NCBI GenBank assembly: GCA_023416335.1
Contig: JAEZHY010000057.1
Location: 1 to 22,953 of the forward strand
Length of the DNA: 22,953 bases
Origin: Pseudomonadota bacterium
GTDB lineage: Bacteria > Desulfobacterota > Syntrophobacteria > Syntrophobacterales > Syntrophobacteraceae
Direction of reading: 5' to 3'
Shown: piece by piece, positions 1-8,412 of the stretch
Position numbering within the stretch: the first letter of the stretch is position 1
Layout: each line of letters begins with the position of its first letter
Program-made: the position numbers and the translations under genes
The notes under the pieces: model-generated
What the model saw: only the letters and a program-made list of their open reading frames with translations
The model's database searches: none
What the model was told of the DNA's origin: nothing

Positions 1-114
1 CCCTGCAAACAACCACTCCCACAAACTGAAAGAGGAATAAATCTTAGGAAATCATCTCTCAGCATCTGAATCACCCAATGAGAGGGGAAACTCCAGCCCT
101 CCAAAGGAGTACAC

Positions 115-1647
115 ATGAACAGGTACGGAATTATGACTTCTCTTTTCGCCATTGCCGTTTCCGTTGCGTTATCCGTTTCCGCTCATGCAGCCAATCTGTA
201 CGTCGGCCCCAGCGATCCCTACAAGACCATTCAGGCAGGGATCGATGCGGCCTTGAAGGGCGACACGGTCTGGGTAAGGCCCGGAACCTACACCGGTGCA
301 GGAAACTTCGATATCGACTTCAAAGGCAAAGCTGTCCTTCTCAGGTCGGTCGGCGGACCGACGAAATGCATCATCGATGTGCAGAACAGGGGACGTGCTT
401 TCTATTTTCATTCCGGAGAGACAACCGCCACCGCGGTGGTCGGATTCACTATTAAAAACGGCCTGGCGGCAGCGGACGGCGGCAGCGGCATACTCTGCTC
501 TTCATCCCCTACTATCCAGAATTGTGTCATTACCAATTGCACGACCGCGGCCGCATCCCTCCAGCACTACCTCCCCGGGGCCGGTATCGCATGCATCGGC
601 GGGAAGCCGCGCATAACCGGGTGCACCATATCCGGAAACACAACCGGCGGACCGGGTGGCGGCATCTACATTTACAATTCGTCCCCGACCATAACCTCCT
701 GTACGATCACCAACAATACAGCATCGAGCGGGGGAGGGATTTTTTGTGAAAAATCCATAGCCAACATTACCAGTTCCACGATTTCGGGAAATGGAACCGG
801 CTCATATTATGGTGGAGGGGCCTACATAGGTTTTTCCACCGCAGGCCTGAAGATGACGAGTTGCACCATCTCGGGCAACAAGTCTCAGTTTGGGGCAGGA
901 TTGATGATTATGTCGGGAAAACCAAACGGCTGCACGCTGACCAGTTGCATCGTCAAAGGCAACACAGCCGACTATGAAGGCGGGGGAGTAGCGTTCGCGC
1001 CATTTTATGATGACGTCGCATACAGTGTTGCCTCCACCGTATCCAGCTGTACGATCAGTGAAAACAACTCGCTCGACGGAGAAGGCGGCGGAGGTATCTA
1101 CATCACAAACAACGTCAATGTGAATATAAGGAACTGCGCTATCGACAAAAACACATCCAAGACAAACGGTTCTGCAATAGCCATAATGGGAGGTGCTCCC
1201 AATGTTGTCAACTGCACGTTTCTCCAAAACAAGGCGACAGCCGCGAGCGGCGGCACCATCTACAATCAGAGCAAATCGCCCTTTCTCAACATAGTAAATT
1301 CCACCTTCGCCGACACTGCGGACCACTGGATTTCCGGCAACGCATCCTCCTACGCCAAGAATTGTATCTTCTGGGGCACTTCTAAAGGATTCAGTGTGGT
1401 TCGCCCATATACCCATATCAGCTACTCCGACATCTTCGGAGGATTCCCGGGAACCGCAAACATCAACGCCGATCCGCTCTTCGTGGACCCCGTCAACGGA
1501 GACTTTCGGCTGAGCGCCGGTTCCCCCTGTATCGATACAGGGTCAAACACCGGTCTTCGCCTGGTGCTCACCAATGACAAGAATCTCAAGCCCAGGGCTG
1601 CCAACAACCCTTTTGACATGGGGGCCTTCGAATACCAGGGTAATTAG
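115..1647 (+). CDS. Secreted right-handed parallel beta-helix repeat protein
   Basis: The 510-residue product begins with a Sec signal peptide: a short basic start, a hydrophobic core at about residues 7-20, and a likely signal peptidase I site after AHA near residue 26. The mature part consists of about ten Asn/Cys/Gly-rich rungs of the type NCTISGN...GGGIY, spaced by about 22-30 residues. This is the pattern of right-handed beta-helix proteins in the pectate-lyase-like superfamily. The last 70 residues (DPLFVDP, GDFRLSAGSPCIDTG, DMGAFEY) match the C-terminal module often annotated as choice-of-anchor Q. No catalytic signature or membrane anchor was recognised, so a polysaccharide-binding, lyase or surface role is only inferred. 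The start is set by AAAGGAG five bases upstream of the ATG. The gene ends in TAG and appears monocistronic. Confidence 0.85.
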   Translation: MNRYGIMTSLFAIAVSVALSVSAHAANLYVGPSDPYKTIQAGIDAALKGDTVWVRPGTYTGAGNFDIDFKGKAVLLRSVGGPTKCIIDVQNRGRAFYFHSGETTATAVVGFTIKNGLAAADGGSGILCSSSPTIQNCVITNCTTAAASLQHYLPGAGIACIGGKPRITGCTISGNTTGGPGGGIYIYNSSPTITSCTITNNTASSGGGIFCEKSIANITSSTISGNGTGSYYGGGAYIGFSTAGLKMTSCTISGNKSQFGAGLMIMSGKPNGCTLTSCIVKGNTADYEGGGVAFAPFYDDVAYSVASTVSSCTISENNSLDGEGGGGIYITNNVNVNIRNCAIDKNTSKTNGSAIAIMGGAPNVVNCTFLQNKATAASGGTIYNQSKSPFLNIVNSTFADTADHWISGNASSYAKNCIFWGTSKGFSVVRPYTHISYSDIFGGFPGTANINADPLFVDPVNGDFRLSAGSPCIDTGSNTGLRLVLTNDKNLKPRAANNPFDMGAFEYQGN

Positions 1648-2025
1648 CACTGCCGTCGAGAGAGGCAGCTGCCGATAGTGTGGGGCGACGTGTTCAACAG
1701 GTTTGGTCCTCGTGGGCAGGGGTTCGGATCAAACCTTGTTGACACGCGAATAAAGAAAGCCGCCCCAACGGATTTCCTGGTCGGCTGTTTCGCTGGTTCG
1801 CTATTCACAAAAGCGGAATGAGCATGTGGTTGCAGCAGAGATTACCCATATCATACTCCTGGTATTCGCAATCTACCCATTACCCCCTTCGCATTTTCAC
1901 CGCTATCCCCAATTTGTCGCTAAATCCGATTTCTTTTATCTTGACTTACTCGGATCTTTGCCTAGAATCCTCAAGAACAGATTTATTGAAAACAAAAACA
2001 GCGATCAGTTCGTGAGGCGGCGCTT
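1648..2025. other. Intergenic region between the beta-helix gene and the kor-hdr operon
   Basis: This 378-base stretch has no convincing gene. Two overlapping short plus-strand frames near 1818-2029 lack a ribosome site and recognisable protein features. A short CTGCC/GGCAG hairpin lies just after the upstream stop codon but has no T-tract. The last 85 bases are AT-rich and carry the promoter listed separately. Confidence 0.6.
1941..1968 (+). promoter_or_regulatory. Candidate sigma70 promoter of the kor-hdr operon
   Basis: TTGACT at 1941-1946 and TAGAAT at 1963-1968 are separated by 16 bases. Each hexamer matches the consensus at five of six positions. Transcription would start near 1975, giving a 5' leader of about 50 bases before the korD start codon at 2026. 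This is a sequence match only. Confidence 0.5.
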
Positions 2026-2331
2026 ATGAAATTTTGGCGGGTTCCGTTGGATACCGCGGAGATTCTCGTCTCCAAAGGTATCGTCCATATTATAGAAGAC
2101 CGGTGCAAAGGGTGCGGATATTGTATCGAGTTCTGCCCCAGGGACGTTCTGGAAGTCTCACCGAAATTCAATGCCAAGGGTTACCATCCGCCGGCGGTGA
2201 AGCAGCCCGACCTTTGCGTCAACTGCCATTATTGCGAAACCATCTGTCCAGACTTTGCAATCTACTCGCTCGAAGTTTCCCGGAACGAAGTCAAAGACAC
2301 ACCCGAAAACGATCGATTAAGCCCATTATGA
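2026..2331 (+). CDS. korD: 2-oxoacid:ferredoxin oxidoreductase delta subunit (2x[4Fe-4S] ferredoxin)
   Basis: This 101-residue ferredoxin-like subunit carries two CxxCxxCxxxC motifs, at C27/C30/C33/C37 and C64/C67/C70/C74, enough for two [4Fe-4S] clusters. In the KorDABC family this subunit passes electrons from the TPP/Fe-S core to external ferredoxin or, here, possibly to the Hdr-type proteins encoded downstream. GAGG at 2014-2017, eight bases before the ATG, supports the start. The stop TGA overlaps the ATG of the next gene (ATGA at 2328-2331), which implies translational coupling. It is the first gene of the operon and lies about 50 bases behind a candidate promoter. The gene order D-A-B-C is typical of enzymes annotated as 2-oxoglutarate oxidoreductases, but substrate specificity cannot be read from sequence. 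Confidence 0.9.
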   Translation: MKFWRVPLDTAEILVSKGIVHIIEDRCKGCGYCIEFCPRDVLEVSPKFNAKGYHPPAVKQPDLCVNCHYCETICPDFAIYSLEVSRNEVKDTPENDRLSPL

Positions 2332-3470
2332 AACCTGCCGTTCTCACCGGAGATCATTTTATAACCGGCGACATTGCGTGCGCCGAAGGGGCCCTGGCCG
2401 CGGGATGCCGTTTTTTCGCAGGCTATCCGATCACCCCTGCAACGGAAATCGCCGAGCATATGGCGCGGCGGCTGCCCGACGTCGGCGGCCTTTATATTCA
2501 GATGGAAGACGAAATTGCCGCAATGGCTGCTGTGCTCGGAGCTTCCTGCGCGGGCGCGAAAGCCATGACGGCAACCTCCGGCCCCGGGTTCAGCCTCATG
2601 ATGGAAAACCTCGGGCTTGGGATCTGCACCGAAACCCCCTGCGTGGTGGTAAACGTTCAGCGTGCCGGTCCGTCAACCGGTCTCCCTACACTCGGCGCCC
2701 AGGGAGACATGATGCAGGCCCGCTGGGGATCGCACGGCCATTACGAAATCATCGCACTGGCCCCCTCGTCGCCACAGGAGCTTTTTTTCCAGACAATTAC
2801 CGCCTTCAACCTGAGCGAAACCTATCGCCTGCCTGTTTTGATCATGGCGGACGAAGTAACGGGGCACCTGAGTGAACGGGTGGTCATCCCCGAAGCCTCC
2901 AGGATAAAGCTTCAGTCCCGGCCGCGCCCGAAAGGACGTAAAGACCGCTTCAGGCCTTTTCAGCCAGGTCCGGATGGGGTAGCTCCAATGGCTCATGCCG
3001 GCGACGGCTACATGGTGCACGTGACCGGCCTGACCCATGACGAAAAAGGCTACCCGGCAATGACGGCGGAAGCCCATGCCGAAATGATCGGCCGCATTAC
3101 AGGCAAGATCCGCTCCAATCTGGACAAAATCATCCAGGTCGAAGAGTACCGCCTCGAAGACGCCGAAATCGCCCTGATATCCTACGGGATTTCCTCACGG
3201 AGCAGCCTCGCCGCCGTCGATGAGGCGCGTGATATGGGGATAAAAGCCGGTCTCCTGCGCCTTGTTACCGTGTGGCCTTTTCCGGAGGAAATCATCCGCC
3301 GTCTGGCTGCAAGGATGAAGTGCCTCATCACCGTCGAACTCAATTTGGGCCAGATACACCTGGAGGTGCAAAGATCCGCGGCAGGTCTTGCTCCGGCCCT
3401 GCTCGTCGGACACGCGGGCGGCTCTGTAATTACTCCGACCGACATTCTGAAAAAAATGAAAGAGGCTTGA
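2328..3470 (+). CDS. korA: 2-oxoacid:ferredoxin oxidoreductase alpha subunit
   Basis: This 380-residue alpha subunit contains the family motifs GYPITPATE near residue 36, MEDEIAAM near residue 62, and TSGPGFSLMMENLG near residue 86. These belong to the pyrimidine-binding and transketolase-like half of the enzyme. The C-terminal third holds the swivel-type domain (ISYGISSRS, VWPFPEE). The open frame extends further upstream, to 2034, but overlaps korD there. The ATG at 2328 overlaps the korD stop and starts the conserved sequence MKPAVLTGDHF, so it is chosen. With KorB it forms the TPP enzyme that oxidatively decarboxylates a 2-oxoacid to the acyl-CoA and reduces ferredoxin. The length is normal for the KorA family and no defect is seen. 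Confidence 0.92.
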   Translation: MKPAVLTGDHFITGDIACAEGALAAGCRFFAGYPITPATEIAEHMARRLPDVGGLYIQMEDEIAAMAAVLGASCAGAKAMTATSGPGFSLMMENLGLGICTETPCVVVNVQRAGPSTGLPTLGAQGDMMQARWGSHGHYEIIALAPSSPQELFFQTITAFNLSETYRLPVLIMADEVTGHLSERVVIPEASRIKLQSRPRPKGRKDRFRPFQPGPDGVAPMAHAGDGYMVHVTGLTHDEKGYPAMTAEAHAEMIGRITGKIRSNLDKIIQVEEYRLEDAEIALISYGISSRSSLAAVDEARDMGIKAGLLRLVTVWPFPEEIIRRLAARMKCLITVELNLGQIHLEVQRSAAGLAPALLVGHAGGSVITPTDILKKMKEA

Positions 3471-3493
3471 GCCTCTCCCAATTCAGGTAAAGC

Positions 3494-4330
3494 ATGAACA
3501 AGACAGGCTCTTCAAAACATCCCCTGGATTCCGTCCTGCGCACAGAGCGCATTCCGCACATCTGGTGCTCCGGCTGCGGCATAGGCACGGCTTTTTCGGC
3601 CTCCCTCATCGCAATGCAGACGAGCGGCCTCGACCTGACCAAGACGGCCGTGGTATCCGGGATCGGTTGCTCGGGCAGAGGCGCGGGATACGTCAAGCTC
3701 GATTCCTATCACACGACCCACGGACGAGCCATTCCGTTTGCCACCGGAATGAAACTCGCCAACCCGGAACTGACAGTGGTCGTTTTCAGCGGCGACGGAG
3801 ACCTGTTTGCAATCGGCGGGAATCACTTCATGCATGCCGCCAGGCGGAATGTCGATCTCACCGTAATTTGCGTCAACAACTTCAATTACGGAATGACCGG
3901 CGGGCAGGCGGCCGCAACGACACCGAGCATGGCAAAGACAACGACCACTCCTCTCGGCAACCCGGAGCCCCCTTTCAATCTGCCTCTTCTGGCCTATGCA
4001 TCGGGAGCCACATACGTTGCCCGCTGGACCATGATCCACACCAGGGACCTCACGAAATCAATCGAAGAGGCCCTTCAGCGGCGCGGTTTTTCCTTCATCG
4101 AAGTACTTGCCCCGTGCCCTACCGGCTACGGCCGCCGCAACAGACAAAAGCCCATCGATTCTCTGCGGATCTTCCAGGAGAAATCGATTGTGAAGAACGG
4201 GGCTCATCCGGCCGACGTCATCCTGGATTTCGACCGCGGAATCACCCTGGGCAAGTTCGTGGAATACGATCGGCCCACTTTCAGCGAATCTTACGACCGA
4301 ATTTGCCGCCCGGCCCCATCGGCAGATTAG
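3494..4330 (+). CDS. korB: 2-oxoacid:ferredoxin oxidoreductase beta subunit (TPP-binding)
   Basis: This is the 278-residue catalytic beta subunit. The TPP/Mg motif runs from GDGD (residues 100-103) to NNFNYGMTGGQ (from residue 128). Likely [4Fe-4S] ligands are C25 and C28 (in WCSGCG), C59 (GIGCSGR) and C208 (APCPTGYGR), the pattern of KorB/PorB-type subunits. AGGTAAAGC directly before the ATG supplies the ribosome site. The gene follows korA by 23 bases and precedes korC by 62 bases. Its residues fit the 2-oxoglutarate/branched-chain group of enzymes in general, but the actual acid is not determinable here. The gene ends with TAG, which matters because another TAG interrupts the Lon-like gene in this window. 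Confidence 0.92.
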   Translation: MNKTGSSKHPLDSVLRTERIPHIWCSGCGIGTAFSASLIAMQTSGLDLTKTAVVSGIGCSGRGAGYVKLDSYHTTHGRAIPFATGMKLANPELTVVVFSGDGDLFAIGGNHFMHAARRNVDLTVICVNNFNYGMTGGQAAATTPSMAKTTTTPLGNPEPPFNLPLLAYASGATYVARWTMIHTRDLTKSIEEALQRRGFSFIEVLAPCPTGYGRRNRQKPIDSLRIFQEKSIVKNGAHPADVILDFDRGITLGKFVEYDRPTFSESYDRICRPAPSAD

Positions 4331-4392
4331 CCTTTTAGGCACGGCATTGAGATATTTCAGATGCGGCAAGACTGCGACACCGAACTTGATGA

Positions 4393-5010
4393 ATGAAAAG
4401 CAGCATGGATAAAAAGTCGTCCTCGAAAATCAAAAAGGAGATCCTCCTGACCGGCTTCGGCGGACAGGGGATCGTTATGGCCGGCCAGGTCCTCGGGACC
4501 GCCGCAAGTCTCATCGATCGGCTCGAAAGCACGCTAACGCAGTCCTACGGGCCGGAGGCACGCGGCGGCGCCTGCAGTGCGCAGGTGATCATCTCGGATG
4601 CGCCAATCCATTATCCGTACGTGCACAACCCCGACATTCTCATATGTCTGTCCCAATCGGGATATGAGAAGTACGGGCAGTATCTGAAAGACGGCGGAGT
4701 CCTCATAATCGACCATGACATGGTCCGCTCCCCGGAGAATGCCAAAGGCGATCTGTTTCCCATTCCGGCGACCCGCATTGCCGAGGAACTCGGCAGGAAA
4801 ATGATGGCCAACATTGTCATGCTCGGCTTCTTTACGGCAGTTACCGGTGCCGTTTCCCTCAAGGCGATGCGTTCCTCCGTGTCCGATTCCGTTCCCAAAG
4901 GAACCGAGGAGGCAAATATTGCCGCATTCAATAAAGGCTACGATTTCGGACAGGCCGTGTTGAAAAGCAGGCAGAAGAAGGCCGCCGGGAAGAAGGGGGC
5001 CAACTCGTGA
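4393..5010 (+). CDS. korC: 2-oxoacid:ferredoxin oxidoreductase gamma subunit
   Basis: The 205-residue gamma subunit has the diagnostic N-terminal motif LTGFGGQGIVMAGQVLG (about residues 19-35). SYGPEARGG and the NPDILICLSQ segment, also typical of the KorC/PorG domain, follow. The last 20 residues are Lys-rich. The start at 4393 has only a weak ribosome site; an in-frame ATG at 4405 is an alternative that would remove four residues. The stop TGA overlaps the GTG start of the following 1117-codon gene (GTGA at 5007-5010), tying the Kor enzyme to the Hdr-like proteins in one translational unit. No active site sits in this subunit; it completes the four-subunit enzyme. Confidence 0.9.
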   Translation: MKSSMDKKSSSKIKKEILLTGFGGQGIVMAGQVLGTAASLIDRLESTLTQSYGPEARGGACSAQVIISDAPIHYPYVHNPDILICLSQSGYEKYGQYLKDGGVLIIDHDMVRSPENAKGDLFPIPATRIAEELGRKMMANIVMLGFFTAVTGAVSLKAMRSSVSDSVPKGTEEANIAAFNKGYDFGQAVLKSRQKKAAGKKGANS

Positions 5011-8000
5011 AAGATATCAAGGAACGGCTTCAAAGAGTCTGCGTAATAGGAGCAACTCCCGCGGGAATTGCTGCGGTCAATAAACTCGGAGAAATGGGCA
5101 TTCCGGTTACGCTCATCGATTCCGACCCGGACCTGAATCAAAAGCTCGCGTCCGATCAGTGGCGAACGCCTTCCGGGGTGTCTCTCAATTACGCTCTGCG
5201 TCCCGGTCTGCTTCGAATTTTGAGAAATCCCAGGATCCGTTGCGTTCTTCCCGCAAGCGTGGACTCCATCAAACATACTCCCCAGGGGTTCTCCGTTAGG
5301 TATAGGAAACTCGCCTCCTACATCGACCCTGAGAAATGCACCCTCTGCGGCCGCTGTTCTGATATCTGCCCGGCAATCGGTCCCGACGGAACCAAGGCTG
5401 TAAAGTATGGCGGAAGACATGCACTCCCAGGGCGTACGGTTATCGACAAGCGCAAAACACCGCTCTGCCAGACAAACTGCCCCCTCGGTGTGAACGTCCA
5501 GGCCTATATGGCGCTCGCACGTGCCGGCAAGTACGCGGAAGCGCTCGAAGTCATACGCAGGGACAACGTTCTGCCCGGAATCTGCGGCAGAATCTGTACC
5601 CACCCCTGCGAAGCCGCATGCCGCAGAAATGATCTCGACCAACCCGTTGCGATCAGGGACATCAAGCGTTTCATCGCAGACAATGCCGCGCCGGCAAGTG
5701 GAAGCCTCAAGCCCGAACGGAAAAGGTCCGAGAAAATTGCCGTAGTCGGATCAGGTCCGGCCGGACTTGCCGCCGCATCCGATCTTGCCCGCCTTGGATA
5801 CAAGGTCACGGTTTTCGACAAGGAAAAACAGCCTGGAGGCTTACTGCGCTATGGTATCGGCCCGTACCGGCTCCCCCGCGCAGTTCTCGACCGTGAAATA
5901 GAATATCTTCGCATGCTCGGGGTCGAATTCCGGCTCGGCTCCGAATTCCAAACGCTACGAAAAGGTTCTCTCAAATCCGACTTTTCCGCCGTCCTCCTTG
6001 CAACCGGTCTGTGGGCTGACCGCAGGTTGAACGCTCCCGGAGAAGATTTGAAGGGTGTGGGAGGCTGCATTGCTTTTCTCAGCGAAGTGAATCGGAGCAC
6101 CCTCACCACTTCTTCGGGGAAAGTCGCCGTGATCGGGGACGGCAATTCCGCATTCGAAGCCGCACGCACGCTCATTCGGATGGGTGCGAAAGTGACACTG
6201 TTCTCGTGGTTCCCGGAAGAACTCATTCCGGCCGATCCTTCCGAAGTACGGGAAGCCGTCCGGGAAGGCGTTTCCATACGAACAAGTCTGAAGGTCGCCG
6301 AATTCATGGGCAGCCGCGGCAAGCTCAAGTCCATCAGATTTATCCCCACGGTGCCCGGTCCCCCCGACTCGAACGGAATTCCCTGGCCGGTACCTCTCCA
6401 GGGCGGTGAGTCCGTAGAAATCGAATTTGACAGGGCGGTTGTGGCCGTCGGCCAGACTGGAACTCCCACGGCGTTTGGCGATTCGGTACCAAAAGGATTC
6501 GCTGCTCAGAACGGCCTGCTGCGGATCGATGATTCCTGCCGCACTTCTCTTCCCAAAGTATTCGCGGCCGGCGACGCAGTCAGCGGGCCTTCAACCGTCG
6601 TTGCAGCAATGGCATCCGGACGCAGGGCCGCATTCGCTCTCCACAAAGCTCTAACGGGAGAAACAGTCGAGCACAATCCGGTCACAAGACCGACCGACCG
6701 CGATTTTCAGCCGATACCACCGGAGATTTCCTCCGCCTCTCGCGTAGCTATGCCCGAAAGGAGCCCGGAAGCGCGAACGGGCCTCGGCATTGAGGTTGCC
6801 TTGGGGCTAACGCCAGACCAGGTACATTCCGAGGCTTCCAGGTGCCTCCAGTGTGGCGCCTGCTCTGAATGCCTGCAGTGCGTCGAGGTCTGTTCCGCAT
6901 CGTCGGCAATAATGCACGACGACACCGCCTCCGATCACATTGAGCACTCCGGTGTTGTAATCATCGCCGATCCGGCAGTTGCGCCGGCCGTTAAAGGTGA
7001 GGACGTCATCCGGGCCTACAGCACCAAGGCAATAAATCCCGATGTATTTGCGATGACGATGCGCGGTTTCGCCGCTGCGGCGGAGGCCATACTTCTCCTG
7101 GGCGAGAGTACTCCACGCATGAAAGGACACGGCATTTCCTTCGTGCCGCCCGGTCCTCAGCTGGCCTCGGAATCACGCATAGGCGTCTTTGTTTGCCGCT
7201 GCAATGATTCCCTGGGGTGGCATCCGGAGCTTGACCGGCACGTGCAGAATCTTCCCGCGAACCTGCAGGTCGAATATGCCGAAACGATCGCTTCGGCATG
7301 CACGCCCGAAGGATCGGCTTCGATTCTCAGGACCATCCGCGAAAAAGGGCTCACGCGTTTTGTTCTCGCTTCCTGCGTCTGCTGTCCTCTCGACCTCATA
7401 TGCAGTGCATGTACCGACCAGCGCACCCGGCTGAAGGATTCCATCTTCCACGGGACCGGAGTCACACGGGCGATGGCCGAGACCTGCAACTTGCGCGGCG
7501 AGGTCCTCACACTCCTTCACAAAGATCAGGACTTGGCTGTCGACCGCTTCAAGGGCCTGATCGACAGGTCGGTGCGGCGAGCCGCCCTGCTCAAGTCGCT
7601 TCCGGCTCCTGCCCGCCAGTACAACTTCACTACGGCGATAATCGGAGAGTCCGAAGCAGTATTAAGAAGCGCCCAAGCTCTTGGAGAAATGGGAATGGAG
7701 GTGTTTCTTTTCGGCAGCCCGGGCAAGAGCCTGAGTTCCATCCCCGATTTCCCGAATGTGCATGGCTTCATGGGATCGAGCGCAAAATCGCTCAAAGGGA
7801 CGGTCGGTAATTTCAGCGTCGTTGTGACGATGGAAGACGGCGCGGACCAGGTCTTCCGGGCAGGAGCGGTCATCCTCGGCGAACGGGCATGCAGGGCTAT
7901 CGCCTACACGCCACATCCGGATATGCCGCCGCACGAATTTCTCCATTCGATGCAGTCCAGGGGTACTCGCGGGATTCCTTTTTTCGTTCCCGGCGCCACG

Positions 8001-8360
8001 TCCATCCCCGGGCTCATCCTCGCAAGCTCGCCGGGAATTAATCTTTCGGAACGCATCAAGGGCACCGCGGCCGCCATCCTCGCTGCATCCGTCATGCCCA
8101 GGGGGCCAAGGCAGAACAAGGGATACACGGTATCCATCGATGAGAAGCTCTGCCGCGGATGCGGCAGGTGCGTGAATTCCTGTCCCTATCGGGCGGTGAG
8201 CTTTCAGGAAGGGCCTCCCGGATCGTGGCATGCAGTGGTCGATGAAGCGCTCTGCAAGGGATGTGGCAACTGCATTTCGATCTGTCCGTCCAATGCGGCC
8301 GACAGCCCGTATCGCGACAGAGTCTTTCTGGAGAGAATCATCGCGGAGGTACTCGCGTAA
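5007..8360 (+). CDS. HdrA-like/GltD-like NAD(P)H oxidoreductase fusion with C-terminal 2x[4Fe-4S] domain
   Basis: This 1117-residue fusion starts at a GTG overlapping the korC stop. Residues 1-125 resemble HdrA, with a Rossmann motif (VIGATPAG) and a CTLCGRCSDIC cluster site at 111-121, but lack the HdrA Cys/Sec cluster motif. Residues 150-550 form a GltD/NfnB-type module: Cys-rich N-terminus (CQTNCPLG, CGRICTHPCEAAC), FAD site VVGSGPAG near 247, nucleotide-binding VIGDGNSAFEAAR near 375, and AAGDAVSG near 520. A Cys cluster (CLQCGACSECLQC) lies at 613-625. From residue 725 a second HdrA-like part begins (GVFVCRC) whose Rossmann motif is degenerate (IIGESEAVLRSA). Two [4Fe-4S] motifs close the protein at 1049-1093. 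The probable role is to exchange electrons between NAD(P)H, flavin and the Kor/Hdr partners; this is inferred. Confidence 0.85.
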   Translation: MKDIKERLQRVCVIGATPAGIAAVNKLGEMGIPVTLIDSDPDLNQKLASDQWRTPSGVSLNYALRPGLLRILRNPRIRCVLPASVDSIKHTPQGFSVRYRKLASYIDPEKCTLCGRCSDICPAIGPDGTKAVKYGGRHALPGRTVIDKRKTPLCQTNCPLGVNVQAYMALARAGKYAEALEVIRRDNVLPGICGRICTHPCEAACRRNDLDQPVAIRDIKRFIADNAAPASGSLKPERKRSEKIAVVGSGPAGLAAASDLARLGYKVTVFDKEKQPGGLLRYGIGPYRLPRAVLDREIEYLRMLGVEFRLGSEFQTLRKGSLKSDFSAVLLATGLWADRRLNAPGEDLKGVGGCIAFLSEVNRSTLTTSSGKVAVIGDGNSAFEAARTLIRMGAKVTLFSWFPEELIPADPSEVREAVREGVSIRTSLKVAEFMGSRGKLKSIRFIPTVPGPPDSNGIPWPVPLQGGESVEIEFDRAVVAVGQTGTPTAFGDSVPKGFAAQNGLLRIDDSCRTSLPKVFAAGDAVSGPSTVVAAMASGRRAAFALHKALTGETVEHNPVTRPTDRDFQPIPPEISSASRVAMPERSPEARTGLGIEVALGLTPDQVHSEASRCLQCGACSECLQCVEVCSASSAIMHDDTASDHIEHSGVVIIADPAVAPAVKGEDVIRAYSTKAINPDVFAMTMRGFAAAAEAILLLGESTPRMKGHGISFVPPGPQLASESRIGVFVCRCNDSLGWHPELDRHVQNLPANLQVEYAETIASACTPEGSASILRTIREKGLTRFVLASCVCCPLDLICSACTDQRTRLKDSIFHGTGVTRAMAETCNLRGEVLTLLHKDQDLAVDRFKGLIDRSVRRAALLKSLPAPARQYNFTTAIIGESEAVLRSAQALGEMGMEVFLFGSPGKSLSSIPDFPNVHGFMGSSAKSLKGTVGNFSVVVTMEDGADQVFRAGAVILGERACRAIAYTPHPDMPPHEFLHSMQSRGTRGIPFFVPGATSIPGLILASSPGINLSERIKGTAAAILAASVMPRGPRQNKGYTVSIDEKLCRGCGRCVNSCPYRAVSFQEGPPGSWHAVVDEALCKGCGNCISICPSNAADSPYRDRVFLERIIAEVLA

Positions 8361-8412
8361 TAGCGGCCTTTGGAGAGACGATCAAATTTCTCTTTTCGAT
8401 AGATAAGAAACC

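Noticed and set aside
802..1416. 204-codon antisense frame
   Set aside because: It is opposite the beta-helix repeats and arises from their repetitive codon pattern.
1650..1668. CTGCC/GGCAG hairpin after the beta-helix gene
   Set aside because: Only 5 bp with a 9-base loop and no T-tract, so not called a terminator.
1818..2029. Two overlapping short plus-strand frames of 65 and 67 codons
   Set aside because: No ribosome site, no recognisable sequence, and they overlap the likely promoter and the korD start.
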